From an uncultured Hyphomicrobiaceae bacterium (GTDB taxonomy: Bacteria; Pseudomonadota; Alphaproteobacteria; Rhizobiales; Hyphomicrobiaceae), in contig CAJQQK010000176.1 in assembly GCA_905480435.1 (NCBI GenBank), positions 37,292 to 101,291 on the forward strand: 64,000 nucleotides of DNA, written 5' to 3'. This document shows positions 58,565-64,000 of this stretch, piece by piece. Positions within the stretch are counted from its first letter, which is position 1, and every line of letters starts with the position of its first letter. Below the pieces are notes generated by a model, which saw nothing but the letters and a program-made list of their open reading frames with translations, ran no database searches and was not told where the DNA came from. The position numbers were made by a program, and so were the translations under genes.

Positions 58565-59314
58565 TTAGCTATCGCTGCCATAACGGTGCAGATCGAGACC
58601 GTAGATCTGCAGCCAATGTTTGGCTTCGTCGAGTGCCGGGAATGTTTGCTTCACCAGTGCCCAAAACTGCGGGCCATGATTCATCTCTTTGAGATGAGCA
58701 ACTTCGTGCGCTGCGACATAATCAAGTATGGCGGTCGGTGCCAATATCAGCCGCCATGAGTAAGAGAGATTGCCGATGCTAGAGCACGAGCCCCAGCGGC
58801 TGGTTTGATCGCGCACTGTTATGCGGCCGATTGCTAGATCGAGCTGCTCGGCGTGATGATAAGACCGTTCGATAAGATCGCTCTTTGCCTCGGAGACGAG
58901 CCAATCACGTAATCTTCGCGGCGCATGCTCCAGGGCGCCTGCCACGTGAACTTCGTCGAGCTGTTCGTCGACAGTTGCGACGCTCTTGATCGGCGGGCCG
59001 CGTCTCGGGCCAACAAAAACAATTCTATGCGGCACGCCTCGCAGCGGGATAACCCCGCCGTCTGCGAACGGTACAGGTGCTGGCATATTCGTCAGCCGTT
59101 CGCGCACCCAGTCAATGTTTGTGCTGAGAAACTGTCCCGCTTGTTTCAAATTACATTGCATAGGAAGAGTGACGATGACCGCGCGTTTGGTGCGGCTGAC
59201 ACGCAGTGTCATGCGGCGTGCCGTTGGATGACGGCGCACTTCGATCGGATCATCTAGTCCCGTGACGCGAAGCTGTTCAGATACAGCCGCGTCAAGTCCA
59301 CGGGGTTTGCCCAT
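58565..59314 (-). CDS. YgjP-type (DUF45) zinc metallopeptidase
   Basis: This is a 249-residue M48-related metallopeptidase of the YgjP/DUF45 family. The zinc motif is HEVAHLKEMNHGPQFW (HExxH with a downstream histidine) near residue 205. RITVRDQTSRWGSCSSIGNLSYSWRLILAP is the other family hallmark. Homologues are thought to act on proteins, related to SprT; no substrate is known for most. It is cytoplasmic, with no signal peptide. Confidence 0.9.
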   Translation of the reverse strand: MGKPRGLDAAVSEQLRVTGLDDPIEVRRHPTARRMTLRVSRTKRAVIVTLPMQCNLKQAGQFLSTNIDWVRERLTNMPAPVPFADGGVIPLRGVPHRIVFVGPRRGPPIKSVATVDEQLDEVHVAGALEHAPRRLRDWLVSEAKSDLIERSYHHAEQLDLAIGRITVRDQTSRWGSCSSIGNLSYSWRLILAPTAILDYVAAHEVAHLKEMNHGPQFWALVKQTFPALDEAKHWLQIYGLDLHRYGSDS

Positions 59315-60092
59315 GTCCGCTTAGTCCTCAAATTAATCTGATACAGTGATTGCGAAAACGCCATACTAATTTGCGCGTTACGTCAGCAATCACATCCCCA
59401 TACCGAATCACGTTGTTGATCGGCTTAGCTGATGTAGCAGGCCATGCAAGCACACTGCCAACATGATTTAGCTTCTTACCCAATGGATACATTAGAGCGT
59501 TGCCGCTGCGCATCATCGCCAGCGGTCGCTTGATCATCCGTATCATTTGAGACCATCGTGTGGCTACAACCGAGGACGTTATGTCTGTGTCTCTGCGTAA
59601 CAAGTTCGATGGTGTCCGATGCGCATGCTGCAATGAATTTGAATGTCGATCGGCCGAGCTTCGCTACTTGCCGCATTAGCGTGTAATCGCCTGGTTGCGC
59701 GCGTTGTCGTCGTTCACCAATGACACCGAGTCCAGCCTTGCGCAGCCGGACAGCAATTGCATCTGCTTGCCGGTCGTTGGCAGCATTTAATGTAGGCTCG
59801 GACGCGACCAATCGATATGGAACTCCAGCGGCATGCGCGATAGCTGTGGTCGCGTTGTATCAAATAACGGCGGAATTAGCACGCGCTGGCTTGCATTGAG
59901 AAGCTCTCGACAGTGCCACCGCTTCCAGATCAAGTTCATACCAATGGTAGAGCATGCCGCATCCCCCCTCGGTCGCTCTGATATGATGTGCGTCACGTCG
60001 TTTTCATTTGGCCGCGTCAACGTGGCGTCATATTGCGGCTTGGATTTGCCGCTTTCAAATTCTGCACTGATTCGCTTGCAACGGGAACATTA
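59315..60092. other. Gene-poor stretch between the metallopeptidase and SCO genes
   Basis: These 778 bases hold only ORFs of low quality on both strands. The minus strand contains fragments reminiscent of an intracellular PHB depolymerase (see the pseudogene). No terminator or promoter stands out. Confidence 0.5.
59560..59955 (-). pseudogene. Possible decayed intracellular polyhydroxybutyrate depolymerase (phaZ-like)
   Basis: On the minus strand an ATG at 59955, preceded by GAGGGGGG at good spacing, opens MLYHWYELDLEAVALSRA, close to the MLYHWYELNHAAL... start of intracellular PHB depolymerases, but a stop ends this frame after 31 codons (59860). The next frame then reads LFDTTRPQLSRMPLEF and DWSRPSLH, reminiscent of LFERTTRRYGKPEF and VW-KPF-LHF of the same family, and later TLM resembles the TLMGGPID block. 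No single frame is intact and large parts are missing. Frame and family calls are from memory of the family, so this is tentative. Confidence 0.35.
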
Positions 60093-60707
60093 TTACAATT
60101 TTTCGAGTTCCGCTTTCAGCCTCGCGGCAAGTTTGTCAGGCGTGACGGCATGTGGGAAATGAGTGATGAAGTCGCCTTTGTCATCCATCAGGTAAACAAA
60201 TGACGTGTGATCCATCGTGTATTCACTGAGCGATGGATCTTGTGCCTTCCGGTAATAAACCCGATAGGCTTTCGCCGCGGCGCTGATGTCTGCAGCGCTT
60301 CCAGTTAGTCCGGTCAAACTTGGATGGAAGCTCGATACGTAGGATTTGAGTTGCTCGGGGGTATCTCGTTCTGGATCAACGGTAATGAATAGCGGCGCAA
60401 CCTTGTCGGATTGAGCACCAATGTTATCGAGTGCGGCTGAAATGACCTGCAATCCTGCAGGGCATATGTCGGGGCAATAGGTGAAACCGAAGTAAACCAA
60501 CATCAGCTTGCCGCGGTACTTAGCGTCGCGAACGCGTTTCCCGTCATGCGACGTCAGCTCGAATGGCCCGCCGATCAGGGCTTTGCCGACAGTGATATCG
60601 CCGCGTTTCGGCAAAAGGCCGTCGATCGCGCCAGGCACAAACGCCAGCGCCCCGATGACGCCGGCAAGTGCGGCAAGCGCGCCAATAGCGACTAGTCTAA
60701 AGTTCAT
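60093..60707 (-). CDS. SCO1/SenC/PrrC copper-binding protein
   Basis: SCO proteins deliver copper to the CuA site of cytochrome oxidase or act as thiol reductases. From the ATG at 60707 (GAGG upstream) it has 204 residues, with an N-terminal membrane anchor VAIGALAALAGVIGALAFVPG. The thioredoxin-like domain has the copper motif YFGFTYCPDICPAGL (CxxxC) and the conserved histidine in EYTMDHTSFVYLMD. The gene is divergent from regB. In Rhodobacter the prrC/senC gene is linked to prrBA, so the association is functional. Confidence 0.93.
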   Translation of the reverse strand: MNFRLVAIGALAALAGVIGALAFVPGAIDGLLPKRGDITVGKALIGGPFELTSHDGKRVRDAKYRGKLMLVYFGFTYCPDICPAGLQVISAALDNIGAQSDKVAPLFITVDPERDTPEQLKSYVSSFHPSLTGLTGSAADISAAAKAYRVYYRKAQDPSLSEYTMDHTSFVYLMDDKGDFITHFPHAVTPDKLAARLKAELEKL

Positions 60708-60892
60708 GACGGACCTCAAGATTGACGCGGGCAAGTTACTCGGTGCACTTGGGGGCAGCAGAGGGCGACGCCAATGAGCCATTCCGCCACGCTGCGTGAG
60801 CATGTTAGTATGCATCGCTGCACATAGGCAGTGAGAACAACGGGCCGCGACAACGTCTCCGCACCGTCAAGTAGAGGAGTTCGAGACGAACA

Positions 60893-62275
60893 ATGCGTCC
60901 GCACGAGGCTTTGGAATCTCACAATGACAGCCGACTGAGGTTGCAAACCATCGTGCGTCTGCGCTGGTTTGCTGTGGCCGGTCAGACGTTAGCAGTGCTG
61001 ATTTGTCATTTCGGCTTAGGCTTCAAACTGCAGCTTGGCTATTGCTTGCTGCTGATTGCCTTGTCGGCATGGCTCAACGTCTATCTGCGTTTGCGCATTT
61101 CCGGCCGGCACCGCCTGGGCGAGACCAACGCCATGATGCTGCTTGGTTACGACATCGTGCAGCTTGCGGGCTTGCTCTTTCTGACCGGCGGGATTTCCAA
61201 TCCATTTGTTGTCCTGCTGGTCGCGCCCGTAACCGTCTCTGCAGCGACGCTACCGGTGCGCAGCACGTTCATATTGGGTGCGAGCGCGCTGAGTTTTGCG
61301 GCGTTGTTCATATTTTATCATCAGCCACTACCCTGGGCTGGATCAACACCACCACCGGTGCTGCCCGATCTCTATAAGGTTGGGCAATTTGCGGCGGTCG
61401 TCGCAACGACGGTATTTCTCGCACTTTATGTGCGCAGACTTGCAAGCGAGGCGCGGCAGATGTCGGCTGCTCTGTCCGCAACAGAATTGGTGCTGGCCCG
61501 TGAGCAACGTCTACATGCGCTTGACGGCCTGGCCGCAGCGGCGGCGCATGAGCTTGGCACGCCACTGGCGACCATCGCGCTGGTTGCAAAGGAGTTGAGC
61601 CGGGACCTGCCAGCTGATCAGATAGACAACAAGCTCCTCACGGAAGACTTGGAGTTGTTGCACACTCAGGCAAAGCGTTGCCGTGACATTCTCCAAAAAC
61701 TGACCCGCGCACCGCAGGAACGCGATCCGATGCACGCGCATATGACGATCCGCCAAGTCATTGACGAGGCTTGCGAACCGCATCGTCAAGGTCCAGTTAT
61801 CGTCGATATCTGGCCACACGATAAGTCAAATGCCGTCGCTCTCTCAACTGATGGGCAGGTTATCTCCGAGCCTGAAGGCGAGCGGCAACCCGGGATCATG
61901 TATGGTCTTGGGAATCTCATTGAAAACGCCGTGGACTATGCGTCATCTCGCGTTTCCGTCACGGCTGCCTGGAACGAGCAAAGCGTTAGCGTCTCAATCG
62001 TTGATGACGGCCCAGGCTTTGCACCAACGGTCATAGATCAACTTGGCGAACCGTATGTGCGGGCACAATCCACCAAAAAGTTGCGCGGTGGTGAACGTTC
62101 AGGTCTCGGGCTGGGCTTTTTTATCGCCAAAACCTTGCTTGAGCGCTCGGGCGCAACGCTCGAATTCGACAATCGCGAGTTGCCGGAAAGCGGCGCCATT
62201 GTCAGAGTTAACTGGTCTCGTGAGAATTTCGAGCGCGGCTTGGCGATTGCCACCAACAGGGCTGATGGTGAGTGA
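60893..62275 (+). CDS. regB: Redox-sensing histidine kinase RegB/PrrB/ActS
   Basis: RegB senses the ubiquinone pool and respiration, and phosphorylates RegA. The 460-residue protein has six N-terminal membrane helices, with the quinone-binding heptapeptide GGISNPF in LTGGISNPFVVLLVAPVTV. The H-box AAAAHELGTPLATIALVAKEL holds the phosphorylated histidine. A cysteine in AKRCRDILQKL corresponds to the redox-active Cys of RegB. The N, G1 and G2 boxes (NLIENAVDYA; VDDGPGF; GLGLGFFIAKTLLERSGA) are intact. regA follows about 205-260 bases downstream. Confidence 0.95.
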   Translation: MRPHEALESHNDSRLRLQTIVRLRWFAVAGQTLAVLICHFGLGFKLQLGYCLLLIALSAWLNVYLRLRISGRHRLGETNAMMLLGYDIVQLAGLLFLTGGISNPFVVLLVAPVTVSAATLPVRSTFILGASALSFAALFIFYHQPLPWAGSTPPPVLPDLYKVGQFAAVVATTVFLALYVRRLASEARQMSAALSATELVLAREQRLHALDGLAAAAAHELGTPLATIALVAKELSRDLPADQIDNKLLTEDLELLHTQAKRCRDILQKLTRAPQERDPMHAHMTIRQVIDEACEPHRQGPVIVDIWPHDKSNAVALSTDGQVISEPEGERQPGIMYGLGNLIENAVDYASSRVSVTAAWNEQSVSVSIVDDGPGFAPTVIDQLGEPYVRAQSTKKLRGGERSGLGLGFFIAKTLLERSGATLEFDNRELPESGAIVRVNWSRENFERGLAIATNRADGE

Positions 62276-62533
62276 GCAGCACAGTAAATTAACTGGCTTG
62301 TCGTTTCACGGATAGTTTGAATTGACTATTTGGATCGACTAGCCGTTGATTATCTGAGGTTTTTGGCCGATAACGCGCAATTAGCGCCCAGTTTCGGTCG
62401 TCGACACTCGCTGTGTCCTGTTTTGGTACAAAAATCAGTGACCTAGCAGCCGTACGCGCGCAAAATACTCGACGAATAGATGGCAGCAAGGGTTGGGTCT
62501 CTGTTATTGAGAGGCTATATTCTCGTCAGCACC

Positions 62534-63109
62534 ATGGAGAATAAAGTGGAAGAAGATCTCTCGTTTAATAAAGACGAATTGCCAGACGACGTGTCGTTGG
62601 TGATCGTTGATGATGATGCGCCGTTCTTGCAGCGCTTGTCGCGCGCCATGGAGCAGCGCGGGTTCGGAGTGCGAACTGCTAGTTCTGTGTCTGATGGCCT
62701 GCAGTTAATTCGCGAGGCGCCGCCCGCGTTTGCGATCGTCGATATGCGTCTTGATGACGGTAACGGACTTGACGTCATTGCTGAACTCGCACGCGTGCGG
62801 CCCAATTCCCGAGCAATCGTGCTCACCGGCTACGGCAACATTGCTACAGCTGTTTCTGCCGTGAAGCTTGGTGCCGTAGACTATCTTGCGAAGCCGGCTG
62901 ATGCGGACGAAGTGACGGATTCATTGCTCGCACCACCGAATGCGATGGCTCCACCACCGGAAAACCCGATGTCCGCGGACCGCGTTCGCTGGGAGCATAT
63001 CCAGCGGGTTTATGAATTGTGCAACCGTAACGTGTCGGAAACGGCGCGCCGGCTTAATATGCACCGCCGAACGCTGCAGCGGATATTGGCAAAGCGCGCG
63101 CCACGCTGA
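62534..63109 (+). CDS. regA: Response regulator RegA/PrrA/ActR
   Basis: RegA activates genes for respiration, carbon or nitrogen fixation and photosynthesis in response to RegB. The receiver domain has LVIVDDDAPFLQRLS, the phospho-acceptor Asp in AIVDMRLDDGNGLD, and VLTGYGNIATAVSAVKLGAVDYLAKP. A short linker is followed by the Fis-type helix-turn-helix RVRWEHIQRVYELCNRNVSETARRLNMHRRTLQRILAKRAPR, almost invariant in the family. The start is uncertain: the ATG at 62534 gives 191 residues; the track ATG at 62480 adds 18. The inverted-repeat element lies just after the stop. Confidence 0.95.
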   Translation: MENKVEEDLSFNKDELPDDVSLVIVDDDAPFLQRLSRAMEQRGFGVRTASSVSDGLQLIREAPPAFAIVDMRLDDGNGLDVIAELARVRPNSRAIVLTGYGNIATAVSAVKLGAVDYLAKPADADEVTDSLLAPPNAMAPPPENPMSADRVRWEHIQRVYELCNRNVSETARRLNMHRRTLQRILAKRAPR

Positions 63110-63117
63110 TTGACGGC

Positions 63118-63275
63118 TTAGCAGGCTGTTGAAATTCGACAATCAGCAAGCTGACAACCAGCGAAACGCGACCTCTGTCGTCGATCAGAATGAGGTTAAG
63201 CACGATGAGCGATACTCTGCTCGACGTGAGAGCATTTTCGTCGGGGTCGAAAAACGAATTTCAACAGCCTGTTAG
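63118..63275. mobile_element. 150 bp MITE-like element with 17 bp inverted repeats and TTAG duplication
   Basis: CAGGCTGTTGAAATTCG (63122-63138) and its exact reverse complement CGAATTTCAACAGCCTG (63255-63271) form perfect 17 bp terminal inverted repeats. The element is flanked on both sides by TTAG (63118-63121 and 63272-63275), which fits a 4 bp target duplication. The internal 116 bases encode no transposase. CAGGCTGTTGAAA is a familiar kind of IS end, but the family could not be fixed. It sits between the regA stop and the end of mmcB, in a non-disruptive spot. Confidence 0.78.
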
Positions 63276-63283
63276 AGCGCACT

Positions 63284-63793
63284 CTAGGTTGGGCCTGATC
63301 GTAGCTCGGGATCGAGAAGCTCGTGCAAGCGTTTTATGCTTGCGCGGGCCAGTCGGAGCGTTACGGCCTTGCGGCGCGCGGCCGGTAATTTGTTCTCGGG
63401 ACTGTCACGCATGATCTCGGCACCGTAACGGTCCGCGATTATCAGTCCGGTGTCTGCCGGAATGACGTCGGACGGGAAGTTCGCATCAACAGCGAAGAAG
63501 AAGCGGTCGCAGTAATCACTGTAGTCAGGCCATTTTCCATCCGTTCGATAGTCAGCCAGACATGACTTGATCTCGATGATCCAGATCTCTCCTTTGGGGC
63601 TGGCCGCGGCTATGTCGGCCCGGCGGTTGTTGGCGAGCGTCAATTCCATGATTGGGGAGAGGTCGAGATGCGCCAGCATGCGCATTGTGCCACGGGCAAT
63701 ATTCGCAGCTGCTTGTGATTGGCGGCCGTCCGGGTGAGCGAAGGTGCCGTTGCCAACAGGTGTTGAAATTTGGGTGCCGCTCATTATTTCCAT
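63284..63793 (-). CDS. mmcB: MmcB-family DNA repair protein (DUF1052)
   Basis: MmcB is an endonuclease-fold protein linked to LexA-controlled DNA repair and crosslink tolerance in Alphaproteobacteria. The 169-residue protein has RGTMRMLAHLDLSPIMELTLANNRRADIAAASPKGEIWIIEIKSCLADYRTDGKWPDYSDYCDRFFFAVD, which contains the D-x-ExK nuclease-type motif (ADIA...EIKS). regA and mmcB lie convergent and only a MITE-like element separates them. The start could be the MEIM or the following MSGT methionine. Confidence 0.93.
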   Translation of the reverse strand: MEIMSGTQISTPVGNGTFAHPDGRQSQAAANIARGTMRMLAHLDLSPIMELTLANNRRADIAAASPKGEIWIIEIKSCLADYRTDGKWPDYSDYCDRFFFAVDANFPSDVIPADTGLIIADRYGAEIMRDSPENKLPAARRKAVTLRLARASIKRLHELLDPELRSGPT

Positions 63794-64000
63794 CTCTGCA
63801 CGATATTGTGATCTCTCAGCCGATTATCCGGGCCTTGATCCACTTGTCACAATTGAACCAAGATCGCGTCCCATCAGGTGGTGTAACAGTGCCGGTCAGG
63901 TCCGTCGCAACGTTGTCCGGACGGTCAGTCAGCGGTTAGGGCCGCCGGTTCTGATGCACCATCATGGCTGATGCCGCCGAGAGTTTCCAGTGTCATGTAG

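Noticed and set aside
63925-64000. Possible 3' end of a minus-strand gene at the window edge
   Set aside because: Only 24 open codons with no recognisable family; it may be real but cannot be supported.

Overview
This 64 kb window looks like core chromosome of an alphaproteobacterium, most probably of the order Hyphomicrobiales (Rhizobiales). The basis is gene order and family content, not a database search: an irr/fabA/fabB/fabI block, senC with regB and regA, mmcB, rpsT-dnaA-dnaN-recF-gyrB, nfuA-tsaB-rimI-plsC-miaB-phoH-ybeY-corC-lnt-(XRE)-metK-trmB-rimP-nusA-ylxR-infB-rbfA-truB, and Irr in place of a classical Fur at the fab locus. Base composition is moderately GC-rich throughout, and no rRNA, tRNA, CRISPR array, prophage or intact insertion sequence was seen.

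Layout. 1-11 kb: 3' end of murJ, trpS, a UspA protein, nfuA, a RutE-like nitroreductase, tsaB, rimI, plsC, miaB, phoH, ybeY, corC. 11-23 kb: lnt, an XRE regulator, metK, trmB, then the translation/transcription operon rimP-nusA-ylxR-infB-rbfA-truB. 23.4-24.5 kb: a two-gene, opposite-strand insertion (ferric-reductase-like membrane protein plus Tat-exported intradiol-dioxygenase-like protein) that splits truB from rpsO-pnp. 28-33 kb: murI, the fabI-fabB-fabA fatty-acid block and divergent irr. 33-39 kb: an SH3 protein, a cassette of 2-hydroxyacid dehydrogenase, alpha/beta hydrolase and ureohydrolase, a bactofilin fused to a cadherin/CSPG-like domain, and ubiB. 39-44.5 kb: hyuA-hyuB, a cupin and a BaiN/HI0933-type flavoprotein, lying between ubiB and ubiE. 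44.5-49 kb: ubiE, mutM, an enoyl-CoA hydratase, two tandem paralogous membrane proteins and rpsT. 49-57.5 kb: a 1.6 kb gene-free, structure-rich interval, then dnaA, dnaN, recF, gyrB. 57.5-64 kb: small hypothetical proteins, a YgjP-type metallopeptidase, a decayed region with a possible phaZ remnant, a SCO/SenC protein, RegB-RegA redox control and mmcB.

How the genes work together. The window is dominated by translation, RNA processing, tRNA modification, replication initiation, envelope lipid synthesis and iron/redox control. A near-consensus Irr (ICE) motif sits directly beside a -35 element upstream of nfuA, and the same window encodes Irr, so Fe-S assembly may be under Irr control here.

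No clearly novel defence or mobile system was found. The most unusual items are the bactofilin-CSPG fusion, a 150 bp MITE-like element with 17 bp inverted repeats and a TTAG duplication, a 60 bp dispersed repeat in two copies, a promoter-plus-terminator leader before rimP-nusA, the Irr-type box at nfuA, the structured rpsT-dnaA gap and the phaZ-like relic. Several track starts were revised (uspA, nfuA, miaB, phoH, metK, pnp, fabI, hyuA, ubiE, mutM, dnaN, recF, senC and others) on ribosome-binding-site or family evidence. All calls come from reading the sequence; no alignment search was run.
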